From the NCBI GenBank assembly GCA_023390785.1, contig JAEWCE010000322.1, positions 1 through 11,440 on the forward strand: 11,440 nt of DNA, given 5' to 3'. Positions 1 to 6,310 of the stretch are shown here, in pieces (the stretch's first letter is position 1; each line of letters starts with the position of its first letter). Source of the stretch: Pseudomonadota bacterium (GTDB taxonomy: Bacteria; Pseudomonadota; Alphaproteobacteria; Rhizobiales; Devosiaceae). Position numbers and translations under genes: made by a program. The notes beneath the pieces were generated by a model, which was not told the DNA's origin, did not search any database, and saw only the letters and a list, made by a program, of their open reading frames with translations.

Positions 1-338
1 GCCTTGCGCTGTGCATTGATGGCGGCCTTGAGGAAGGTCATCGTGGCAACGCCCGGAATCTCGATCGGATACTGGAACGCCAGGAACAGTCCCGCCGCCG
101 CCCGCTCCGACGGCTCAAGGCCGAGGATGTCCCGGCCGTCGAGCAGCACCTCGCCTTCGGTGACCTCGTAGTCCTCCTTGCCGGCCAGCACATAGCTCAG
201 GGTCGATTTGCCCGAGCCGTTGCGGCCCATGATGGCGTGCACCTGTCCGGCCGGAACCGTGAGGTTCACGCCCTTGAGGATTTCGCGGTCGTCGATCCGG
301 GCGTGCAAATTGCGAATTTCAAGCATCGGGGTGGTCAC
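1..338 (-). CDS. sufC: SufC, Fe-S assembly ABC-type ATPase (3' end outside window)
   Basis: SufC is the cytoplasmic ATPase of the SufBCD scaffold that builds Fe-S clusters. The first 112 codons are visible. They contain a Walker A motif, GRNGSGKST (about residues 38-46), and the SufC-type Q-loop segment FLAFQYP (Q89). The ABC signature and Walker B lie beyond the left edge. I place the start at a GTG (336-338) because a GGAG sits 7 nt upstream of it; an in-frame ATG at 324-326 gives MLEIRNL, the more usual SufC N-terminus, so the true start could be either. It is the last visible gene of the suf operon, 19 nt after the second cupin. Identification is secure from sequence and context; only the start is uncertain. 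Confidence 0.95.
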   Translation of the reverse strand, partial: MTTPMLEIRNLHARIDDREILKGVNLTVPAGQVHAIMGRNGSGKSTLSYVLAGKEDYEVTEGEVLLDGRDILGLEPSERAAAGLFLAFQYPIEIPGVATMTFLKAAINAQRK

Positions 339-345
339 TTCAAAT

Positions 346-349
346 CTCC
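346..349 (-). promoter_or_regulatory. Ribosome binding site choosing the sufC GTG start
   Basis: On the minus strand GGAG lies in the 19-nt gap between the second cupin stop and sufC, 7 nt before GTG (338) and 19 nt before the alternative ATG (326). The spacing favours the GTG. Confidence 0.5.
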
Positions 350-357
350 AACAGTCG

Positions 358-858
358 TCAGGCCTTCGGCTCGCCGTCCCAGTAATCGACGCCGTTGCCG
401 AGGCGATCGAGGTGGCGGACCGAAGCATGGTCATAAGGGTTGCGGGTGTGGCGGCTGAACACACCGAATTTGCCGGAATCAGGATATTCGCAGACGTCGG
501 CGAGCGACATGGTCGAGATGCCGTAGTAGCGGAGCATGCCGATGCCGGTATTGATGATCTGGTGCGCCGTGTCCTGCCCGCCCGCCGGCGCGCCGAGCAC
601 GTCGCCCGCCTTGATCGGGTAGCTCTCGGCGCCGAAGCGGTACGTTCCGGTGCCTTCGAGGATGATGAACAGCTCATCCTCGACGTGATGGTTGTGGAAC
701 GGGCAGCTCGACTTGCCGGGCTCGACTTCCGAATAGCTGATGCCGAGGTCCTTGACCCCGATCATCGGCCCGATGCGAACGTCGGCGGCGCCGTAGAAAT
801 CGCTGCGACTCCAGCGGTCGAGCGTCAGATCCGCGATATTGACCACAGGCTTGTTCAT
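358..858 (-). CDS. Cupin-domain protein of the suf operon, second of a tandem pair
   Basis: A 166-residue single-domain cupin, resembling the uncharacterised COG3837-type cupins. Cupin motif 1 is G48...H55-x-H57-x4-E62-x6-G69, and motif 2 is G85-x5-P91-x-G93...H99-x3-N103. The metal-ligand set (two His, Glu, His) is therefore intact, so metal binding is likely; the metal and substrate are unknown. The C-terminal tail of about 45 residues, rich in Tyr, His and Asp, is longer than in its upstream neighbour. The start ATG overlaps the stop of the first cupin (ATGA, 4 nt), and GGAGG stands 7 nt before it, so translation is probably coupled. No signal peptide is seen, so it is probably cytoplasmic. 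Its place between sufB and sufC suggests a role tied to Fe-S assembly or iron state, but this is inference only. Confidence 0.88.
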   Translation of the reverse strand: MNKPVVNIADLTLDRWSRSDFYGAADVRIGPMIGVKDLGISYSEVEPGKSSCPFHNHHVEDELFIILEGTGTYRFGAESYPIKAGDVLGAPAGGQDTAHQIINTGIGMLRYYGISTMSLADVCEYPDSGKFGVFSRHTRNPYDHASVRHLDRLGNGVDYWDGEPKA

Positions 859-1334
859 CCTGCGGCCTCCGGACGTGGGAAACGGAGCGTCGGCCGGCTC
901 TGCGTGCCGTCCGGGTTACGCACATTGATCACCAGCTCGCCCACCTCGGGCAGGTCGCCGACATTGACCGGCGGCAGGTCCGACACGCAGAAATAGCGCA
1001 GCGGCGTGGTGCCGGTGTTGGTCAATTGATGCGCACGGTCGAGACCGCCGGCGGGCGCCCCCAGCATGTCGCCGGCTTTCACCGCGTAGGAGGCCTCGCC
1101 GAAGCGGTAGGTTCCCTCGCCCTCGATGATGTAGATCAGCTCGTCCTCGCCGTAGTGCACGTGATAGGGGAACGCCGACTCCCCCGGCCGCACCACGAAA
1201 TAGCTCGCGCCCAGCCGCGTCAGCCCGATCGCCCGCGAGACGTTGGTCTCGTCCGAGCCCTGGCCCGGCCGGCGGTCCTTGCGCGTCAGCGGCAGCGCCG
1301 CGAGCGTTGCGACGGGGTTGAGCGTGTCCGCCAT
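855..1334 (-). CDS. Cupin-domain protein of the suf operon, first of a tandem pair
   Basis: A 159-residue single-domain cupin, COG3837-like. Motif 1 is G51...H58-x-H60-x4-E65-x6-G72, and motif 2 is G88-x5-P94-x-G96...H102-x3-N106, so all four expected metal ligands are present. It is clearly paralogous to the next gene: both share a near-identical core (TYRFG, KAGD, LGAPAGG, AHQ, NTG, LRY), and similarity continues into a PE/PD-containing tail. About 30 N-terminal residues precede the fold. Its ATG shares one base with the sufB stop (TGATG), and its stop overlaps the next start, so it sits inside a tightly packed operon. The role is unknown. Candidates are a small-molecule or metal sensor or a thiol-related enzyme; nothing in the sequence decides this. 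Confidence 0.88.
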   Translation of the reverse strand: MADTLNPVATLAALPLTRKDRRPGQGSDETNVSRAIGLTRLGASYFVVRPGESAFPYHVHYGEDELIYIIEGEGTYRFGEASYAVKAGDMLGAPAGGLDRAHQLTNTGTTPLRYFCVSDLPPVNVGDLPEVGELVINVRNPDGTQSRPTLRFPRPEAAG

Positions 1335-2845
1335 CAGCCGACGCTTCCCTCGAGGCTGACCGAGATCAGCTTCTGCGCCTCGACGGCGAACTCCATCGGC
1401 AGGTGCTGCAGCACGTCGCGCACGAAGCCGTTGACGATCAGGGCGACCGCCGCTTCCTCGTCGAGCCCGCGCTGCTGGCAGTAGAACATCTGGTCATCCG
1501 AGATCTTCGAGGTCGTCGCCTCGTGCTCGAACACCGCCGAGGCGTTGCGGCTCTCGATATAGGGCACCGTATGCGCCCCGCATCTGTCGCCGATCAGCAG
1601 GCTGTCGCACTGGGTGAAATTGCGCGCGCCCTTGGCCTTGGCATGCGCCGACACCTGGCCGCGATAGGTGTTGTCCGAAAAGCCGGCGGCGATGCCCTTG
1701 GAGATGATGCGGCTCGACGTGTTCTTGCCGAGGTGCAGCATCTTGGTGCCGCTGTCGACCTGCTGGTAGCCGTTGGAAATGGCGATCGAGTAGAACTCGC
1801 CCTGCGAGTTGTCCCCGCGCAGGATGCAGCTCGGATACTTCCAGGTGATGGCGGAGCCGGTCTCGACCTGCGTCCAGCTGATCTTGGAGTTGTCCCCACG
1901 GCAATCGCCGCGCTTGGTGACGAAATTGTAAACGCCGCCCTTGCCGTCCTTGTCGCCGGGGTACCAGTTCTGCACCGTCGAGTACTTGATCTCGGCGTCC
2001 TTGAGGGCGACGAGCTCGACCACGGCCGCATGCAATTGATGCTCGCCGCACGCCGGCGCCGTGCAGCCTTCGAGGTAGCTCACATAGGCGCCCTCGTCGG
2101 CGATCAGCAGCGTCCGCTCGAACTGGCCGGTCTTGGCCTCGTTGATGCGGAAATAGGTGCTCAGCTCCATCGGACAGCGCACGCCCTTGGGAACGTAACA
2201 GAACGAACCGTCGGTGAAGACCGCCGAATTGAGCGTGGCGTAATAGTTGTCCGAGGGCGGCACCACGGAACCGAGGTACTGCTTCACCAGGTCGGGGTGC
2301 TCGCGGATCACCTCCGAGATCGAGCAGAAGATGATGCCGAGCGCCTTGAGTTCATCCTGGAACGTCGTTGCAACCGACACCGAGTCGATCACCGCGTCCA
2401 CCGCCACCCTGGGCTGCTCGACGCCGGCCAGCAGCTCGCGCTCTTTCAGCGGCACGCCGAGCTTTTCGTACATCTCGAGCAGCGCCGGATCGACCTCGTC
2501 CAGCGACTTCGGCCGGTTCGCGTTCTTGGGCGCCGCGTAATAGTACATGTCCTGGAAGTCGATCTTTGGGTAGTGCACCCGCGCCCAGGTCGGCTCGTCC
2601 ATGGTCAGCCAGCGGCGATAGGCATCGAGCCGCCACTCCAGCATCCACTCCGGTTCGCCCTTCTTGGCCGAGATATAGCGGATCGTATTCTCGTCCAGCC
2701 CCTTGGGAGCGCGGTCGGTCTCGATCTCGGTAGTGAAGCCGTACTTGTACTTGTCGACATCGAGCGCGAGCACCTGCTCGACGGTCTCGTGTTCGATCTC
2801 GTCCTTCAGAGTTGGAATGGCGTCCTTGTAGTTCGTCTCTGCCAT
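1334..2845 (-). CDS. sufB: SufB, Fe-S cluster assembly scaffold protein
   Basis: SufB is the scaffold subunit that, with SufC and SufD, accepts persulfide sulfur and assembles Fe-S clusters in the cytoplasm. The 503 residues are a usual length for the family. The C-terminal core is very well conserved and ends in SLEGSVG. By ungapped comparison with remembered E. coli SufB, C413 (in QCDS) matches the essential Cys405 and E442 (in EHEATTS) matches Glu434, so the cluster-assembly site looks intact. The stretch GDNSKISWTQVETGS is another family hallmark. The ATG lies 9 nt after the desulfurase stop; the TAGGGA that contains that stop codon provides its Shine-Dalgarno sequence, so the two genes are probably translationally coupled. 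Confidence 0.97.
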   Translation of the reverse strand: MAETNYKDAIPTLKDEIEHETVEQVLALDVDKYKYGFTTEIETDRAPKGLDENTIRYISAKKGEPEWMLEWRLDAYRRWLTMDEPTWARVHYPKIDFQDMYYYAAPKNANRPKSLDEVDPALLEMYEKLGVPLKERELLAGVEQPRVAVDAVIDSVSVATTFQDELKALGIIFCSISEVIREHPDLVKQYLGSVVPPSDNYYATLNSAVFTDGSFCYVPKGVRCPMELSTYFRINEAKTGQFERTLLIADEGAYVSYLEGCTAPACGEHQLHAAVVELVALKDAEIKYSTVQNWYPGDKDGKGGVYNFVTKRGDCRGDNSKISWTQVETGSAITWKYPSCILRGDNSQGEFYSIAISNGYQQVDSGTKMLHLGKNTSSRIISKGIAAGFSDNTYRGQVSAHAKAKGARNFTQCDSLLIGDRCGAHTVPYIESRNASAVFEHEATTSKISDDQMFYCQQRGLDEEAAVALIVNGFVRDVLQHLPMEFAVEAQKLISVSLEGSVG

Positions 2846-2854
2846 TTTTAGTCC

Positions 2855-4009
2855 CTAGGCCGCCTTGCCGCGGCGTTGCCGGTGCCGCCCGAGCACCGTG
2901 TTGAATCCCTCGAGGAATGCCTCGATATCAGCGGCCGTCGAGTCCCAGCCGACGCTGAGCCGCATGGCGCATTCGCCCAGTTCGGCCGGCACGCCCATGG
3001 CCTTGAGCACGTGGCTCGGGCCGACCTTGCCCGACGAGCACGCCGAACCGGACGAAACGGAGATACCCATGAGGTCGAGCCCCATCATGGCCACGGCGTT
3101 CTTGAGTCCCGGCACGGCGAAATTGCTGGTGTTGCCGATCCGCTCGACCCCGTCGCCGAAGATCGTCACGTCGGGCGCCAGCGCCCGGAGCCCCACCTCG
3201 GCCTCCTCGATCAACGCCGCCGTGCCGGCCTCGTAGTATCGGTCGGCAAACGTCGCCGCCGCCGCCCCGAAGCCGGCAATCAGCGCCGCCGATTCCGTGC
3301 CGCCACGTCGCCCGCTCTCCTGCCCGCCGCCCGGGACCAACCGAACCTGGTCGGCATGGCCTTTCATCAGCAGCGCCCCGACCCCCGCCGGACCGCCGAT
3401 CTTGTGTGCGCTCACCGCCATCATGTCGGGTGCGCGGGCGGCAAATTCGAGCCCCATCTTGCCGAAGGCCTGGACCGCGTCGACGAACAGATAATGCGGC
3501 GAGGCGCCGACCAGCACCTCGATGCGGTCGACCGGCTGGACCACCCCGGTCTCGTTGTTGACCAGGTGTACCGCCACCAGCAACTTGGCCCCGAAGGTGT
3601 CCGCGCGCGCCATCGCCGCCGCGATCTCCTCGACCCGGATGCGGCCTTCGGCGTCGAGCCCGACGGTCGTCACCGGCAGTCCGGTGGCTTCGGCCGCCTT
3701 GAGCACCGCGGCATGTTCCCCGGCGGACACCACGATGCCGCCGACGCCCAGGGCCCTGGCGCCGCCGACGATCGCCTGGGTGATGGCCTCGGTGGCCGAG
3801 CCGGTGAACACCACCTGCTCGCGCGTCGCCCCGGCCAGTGTTGCGACCCTGGCGCGGGCGTGGTCGATCAGCGCGCGCAGCGCCCGGCCATGGCCGTGCA
3901 CCGAAGACGGATTGCCGCTGAGCGCCAGCGCCGCGACGATGGCGTCGCGCGCCTCGGGCAGCAATGGCGCCGAGGCGTTGTGGTCGAGATATGTCACACC
4001 CACGCTCAT
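2855..4009 (-). CDS. Cysteine desulfurase, NifS/IscS type, first gene of the suf operon
   Basis: A PLP-dependent enzyme (384 residues) that converts cysteine to alanine and passes persulfide sulfur to the SUF scaffold. Visible hallmarks are the N-terminal YLDHNASAP, H99 in GEHAAV, NNETG at 151-155, D177 and Q180 in VDAVQ, the PLP lysine K203 in SAHKIGGP, and the catalytic C324 in the flexible loop SSGSACSSGK. This loop marks a class I (NifS/IscS-like) enzyme rather than a class II SufS. The ATG at 4007-4009 is chosen because it gives the normal family N-terminus and has GGTGG 7 nt upstream; a GTG at 4040-4042 would add 11 atypical residues. It is the promoter-proximal gene of the operon, preceded by the Irr-type box. 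Rhizobial suf operons commonly begin with such a gene and carry a separate sufS further on. Confidence 0.94.
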   Translation of the reverse strand: MSVGVTYLDHNASAPLLPEARDAIVAALALSGNPSSVHGHGRALRALIDHARARVATLAGATREQVVFTGSATEAITQAIVGGARALGVGGIVVSAGEHAAVLKAAEATGLPVTTVGLDAEGRIRVEEIAAAMARADTFGAKLLVAVHLVNNETGVVQPVDRIEVLVGASPHYLFVDAVQAFGKMGLEFAARAPDMMAVSAHKIGGPAGVGALLMKGHADQVRLVPGGGQESGRRGGTESAALIAGFGAAAATFADRYYEAGTAALIEEAEVGLRALAPDVTIFGDGVERIGNTSNFAVPGLKNAVAMMGLDLMGISVSSGSACSSGKVGPSHVLKAMGVPAELGECAMRLSVGWDSTAADIEAFLEGFNTVLGRHRQRRGKAA

Positions 4010-4069
4010 CCGAATGCCACCGGCGCGTCCGAACGCGCCCACCCGCCTAAACTTCTTGAATTTTCGCGG

Positions 4070-4091
4070 GCGCTTCCTCTAGAAGGAGCGC
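4070..4091. repeat. Imperfect inverted repeat in the desulfurase leader
   Basis: GCGCT-T-CCT, then a 5-nt loop (CTAGA), then AGG-AGCGC: eight pairs with one bulged T. If transcription of the suf operon starts near the Irr box, this hairpin would lie in the 5' untranslated leader, about 60-80 nt before the desulfurase ATG. No T-run follows on the minus strand, so it is not a standard terminator. Function unknown. Confidence 0.45.
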
Positions 4092-4104
4092 TCGCCGAGC
4101 TCGC

Positions 4105-4126
4105 CCGCAGGCCTCATTGCCTGCGG
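4105..4126. repeat. Perfect 8-bp inverted repeat in the desulfurase leader
   Basis: CCGCAGGC, loop CTCATT, GCCTGCGG: a perfect stem of 8 with a 6-nt loop. It lies between the Irr-type dyad and the desulfurase gene, so it would be the first hairpin of the suf leader RNA. It is not followed by a T-run on either strand. It could be an RNA stabiliser, part of a small dispersed repeat, or an additional operator. Confidence 0.5.
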
Positions 4127-4172
4127 CTTCGAAAAACCGGTTTGGAACTATTCTAAACTGATTTTTCGAGCC
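4125..4172. repeat. Extended AT-rich imperfect palindrome around the Irr-type box
   Basis: The two 19-nt arms, 4129-4147 and 4151-4169, flank CTA and agree at 16 of 19 positions when one is reverse-complemented. As RNA, two of the three differences would be G-U pairs on the plus strand. Beyond a single bulged T (4128), a further GGC (4125-4127) pairs with GCC (4170-4172). The AT-rich arms stand out in GC-rich surroundings. The centre coincides exactly with the 17-bp Irr-like box. Confidence 0.7.
4141..4157 (-). promoter_or_regulatory. Candidate Irr box (ICE) controlling the suf operon
   Basis: TTTGGAACTATTCTAAA differs at one position from TTTAGAA-N3-TTCTAAA, the Irr-binding consensus (iron control element) I recall for Rhizobiales. 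Irr is a Fur-family, haem-responsive regulator that represses iron-using pathways when iron is scarce. The site is 131 bp upstream of the desulfurase ATG and 93 bp upstream of the divergent hydrolase ATG. On the minus strand TAGAAT (4155-4150) inside the box resembles a -10 element, which would suit repression, but no convincing -35 is seen 17 bp away. Irr control of suf genes in this order is predicted in the literature; binding here is inferred. Confidence 0.65.
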
Positions 4173-4218
4173 TACTTTTAGGGAGCAGCGTCCCATTCGT
4201 CAAGCCGGACCACCCGGT

Positions 4219-4235
4219 TCCGGGCGCCGCCCGGA
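4219..4235 (+). other. GC-rich hairpin just upstream of the hydrolase ribosome binding site
   Basis: TCCGGGC-GCC-GCCCGGA forms a perfect 7-bp stem with a 3-nt loop. It ends 4 nt before GGAAAG, the likely Shine-Dalgarno sequence of the hydrolase. It might affect mRNA stability or translation; GC-rich DNA makes such stems by chance fairly often. Confidence 0.4.
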
Positions 4236-4250
4236 CAACGGAAAGACCCG

Positions 4251-4913
4251 ATGCCAGAAGTCATTTTCAACGGGCCGGAAGGCCGCCTCGAAGGCCGCTA
4301 CCAGCCTGGGAAAGATCCCAACGCCCCGATCGCCATCGTGCTGCATCCGCACCCCGAATTCGGCGGGACGATGAACAACCAGATCGTCTACAACCTGTTC
4401 TACATGTTCGCCAAACGCGGCTTTTCGGTGCTGCGCTTCAATTCGCGTGGCGTCGGCCGGTCTCAGGGCCTGTTCGACCACGGCATCGGCGAGCTCTCGG
4501 ACGCCGCCTCGGCGCTCGACTGGCTGCAGACGCTCAATCGCGAATCGCGCGGCTGCTGGATCGCCGGCTTCTCCTTCGGCGCGTGGATCGGCATGCAGCT
4601 GCTGATGCGGCGCCCCGAGGTCGAGGGCTTCATCTCAGTCGCGCCGCCGGAAAACCTCTACGACTTCTCCTTCCTCGCCCCCTGCCCGTCCTCGGGCCTG
4701 ATCATCCACGGCGAGAAGGACCGCGTGGCGCCGCCCGCCTCGGTGCAGAAGCTGGTCGACAAGCTCAAGACCCAGAAGGGCATCACCATCGAGCAGCAGA
4801 TCGTCGAGGGGGCCAACCACTTCTTCGAGGGCAAGATCGACGAGTTGACCGAGCGCTGCGCCGAATATCTCGACCGTCGCCGCGCGGATATCGCGGCGGG
4901 CAAGGGGCGCTAG
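4251..4913 (+). CDS. Alpha/beta hydrolase, COG2945-like
   Basis: A 220-residue single-domain alpha/beta hydrolase without signal peptide, probably cytoplasmic. The catalytic triad can be assigned by motif: nucleophile S108 in GFSFGAW, acid D157 in HGEKDRVAP and H190 in GANHFF. HPHPEFGG (32-39) is the usual oxyanion-side loop of this family, and RFNSRGVGRSQG (62-73) is another hallmark. The substrate is unknown; the family is annotated as general hydrolase or dienelactone-hydrolase-like. GGAAAG lies 8 nt before the ATG. The gene diverges from the suf operon and shares its control region. This hydrolase next to suf and tyrS is, from memory, a recurrent arrangement in Hyphomicrobiales. Confidence 0.88.
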   Translation: MPEVIFNGPEGRLEGRYQPGKDPNAPIAIVLHPHPEFGGTMNNQIVYNLFYMFAKRGFSVLRFNSRGVGRSQGLFDHGIGELSDAASALDWLQTLNRESRGCWIAGFSFGAWIGMQLLMRRPEVEGFISVAPPENLYDFSFLAPCPSSGLIIHGEKDRVAPPASVQKLVDKLKTQKGITIEQQIVEGANHFFEGKIDELTERCAEYLDRRRADIAAGKGR

Positions 4914-4924
4914 CCACACGCCCC

Positions 4925-4959
4925 GGACCTCGTCCTTCGGAAGGCTCGGGACGAGGTCC
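4925..4959. repeat. Perfect 11-bp inverted repeat between hydrolase and tyrS
   Basis: GGACCTCGTCC (4925-4935) pairs perfectly with GGACGAGGTCC (4949-4959) across a 13-nt loop. Part of one arm and the loop could instead form CCTT-CGG-AAGG. No T-run follows on either strand, so an ordinary intrinsic terminator is not supported. The wording (ACCTCGTCCTTCG...GACGAGGT) resembles dispersed intergenic palindromes I recall from Hyphomicrobiales genomes, which suggests a REP-like element. Confidence 0.65.
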
Positions 4960-5015
4960 TCATGCGGGCAAGGTCGCCCTCATGATGAGCCGGTCGACTT
5001 AAGTGGGGCACGCCG

Positions 5016-6269
5016 ATGGCCGCCAAGTTCAAATCCGAGTTCCTGAACGTCCTCGATCAGCGGGGCTTCATCCATCAGATTTCCGACCCCGAGGGCCTCG
5101 ACGCCCTCGCCGCCAGGGGGCCGATCACCGGCTATGTCGGCTACGACGCCACGGCCACGTCGATCCATATCGGCAATCTGATCACCGTCACCATGCTCTA
5201 CTGGCTGCAGGCCACCGGGCACAAGGCGATCAGCCTGATGGGCGGCGGCACCTCCATGGTCGGCGATCCGAGCTTTCGCGATGACCAGCGCAAGCTGCTG
5301 ACCCCCGAGACCATCGACGCCAACATCGAGAGCATCAAGCGCGTCTACAGCCATATCCTCGACTATGGCGGCAGCAACCCGGCCATCATGGTCAACAACG
5401 CCGACTGGCTGCTGAAGCTCAACTATGTCGAGTTCCTGCGCGACGTGGGCCGCTATTTCTCGGTCAACCGCATGTTAAGTTTCGACAGCGTCAAGCTCCG
5501 GCTTGACCGCGAGCAGTCGCTGAGCTTCCTCGAATTCAACTACATGATCATGCAGGGTTACGACTTCGTCGAGCTCAACCGGCGCTACGGCTGCGTCCTG
5601 CAGATGGGCGGCTCCGACCAATGGGGCAACATCATCAACGGCGTCGAGCTGTCGCACCGCATGGGCGGGCCACAGCTTTATGCGCTCACCACGCCGCTGC
5701 TCACCAAGTCGAGCGGCGAGAAGATGGGCAAGTCGGCCTCCGGCGCCGTCTGGCTCAATGGCGACCTCTTCAGCCCTTATGAGTTCTGGCAGTATTTCCG
5801 CAACACCGAGGACGCCGATGTCGGCAAGTGGCTGAAAATCTTCACCCGCCTGCCCCTCGACGAGATCGACCGGCTCGCCGCGCTGGGCGGCGCCGAGCTC
5901 AACGAGGCCAAGAAGATCCTTGCCACCGAAGTCACCGCCATCGTGCATGGCCGCGACGCCGCCGAACAGGCGGCCGCCACGGCCGCAGCGACCTTCGAGG
6001 CTGGTGCGCTGGACCTGTCGCTGCCGACCACCGATGTGCCCCGCGCCGAGCTCAAGGCCGGGCTCGGCATTCTTGCGGCGCTGGTGCAGGCCGGCCTCGC
6101 GGCCAGCAATGGTGAAGCCCGCCGCGCCATCCAGGGCAACGCCATCCGCCTCAACGACCAGCCGGTGAGCGACGACAAGCTCAGCCTGACCGAGGCCAAT
6201 TTGCTGCCCGAAGGTGTGCTGAAGCTGAGCTCCGGCAAGAAGCGCCACGCGCTGTTGCGAGCCGTCTAG
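5016..6269 (+). CDS. tyrS: Tyrosyl-tRNA synthetase
   Basis: A class I aminoacyl-tRNA synthetase that charges tRNA-Tyr with tyrosine. At 417 residues it is close to E. coli TyrS. The active site is recognisable: Y40 in GYVGYDATA, the HIGH-type motif as HIGN (51-54), the tyrosine-binding Y176, Q180 and D183 in YMIMQGYDF, Q202 in GGSDQWGN, and the mobile KMSKS loop as KMGKS (236-240). A C-terminal S4 RNA-binding domain follows, from about residue 350 to the end (ASNGEARRAI...NDQPV). The start ATG follows GTGGGG by 7 nt. It may be read together with the hydrolase, but the 102-bp gap with its large inverted repeat leaves room for separate control. No promoter is clear. Confidence 0.97.
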   Translation: MAAKFKSEFLNVLDQRGFIHQISDPEGLDALAARGPITGYVGYDATATSIHIGNLITVTMLYWLQATGHKAISLMGGGTSMVGDPSFRDDQRKLLTPETIDANIESIKRVYSHILDYGGSNPAIMVNNADWLLKLNYVEFLRDVGRYFSVNRMLSFDSVKLRLDREQSLSFLEFNYMIMQGYDFVELNRRYGCVLQMGGSDQWGNIINGVELSHRMGGPQLYALTTPLLTKSSGEKMGKSASGAVWLNGDLFSPYEFWQYFRNTEDADVGKWLKIFTRLPLDEIDRLAALGGAELNEAKKILATEVTAIVHGRDAAEQAAATAAATFEAGALDLSLPTTDVPRAELKAGLGILAALVQAGLAASNGEARRAIQGNAIRLNDQPVSDDKLSLTEANLLPEGVLKLSSGKKRHALLRAV

Positions 6270-6310
6270 TCCTGGCAGGCGGAGGGCAGCTTCGGGGTCG
6301 TTCCCGGGAC

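Noticed and set aside
1403..2851. Long open frame on the plus strand opposite sufB (482 codons)
   Set aside because: It is antisense to a full-length, strongly conserved SufB and has an Arg/His/Leu/Ala-rich composition with no recognisable motif, as expected from GC-biased codons read backwards.
2876..4156. Long open frame on the plus strand opposite the cysteine desulfurase
   Set aside because: The minus-strand product has every catalytic motif of the family. The antisense product has no family features and would run through the suf control region.
4982..5002. ATG-ATG mini open frame just before tyrS (six codons, then TAA)
   Set aside because: No ribosome binding site of note and too short to support as a leader peptide; it contains no Tyr codon that would suggest attenuation.
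5166..5177. HIGN instead of HIGH in TyrS as a possible defect
   Set aside because: The last position of this motif varies among functional synthetases, and all other active-site residues, including KMGKS, are in place.
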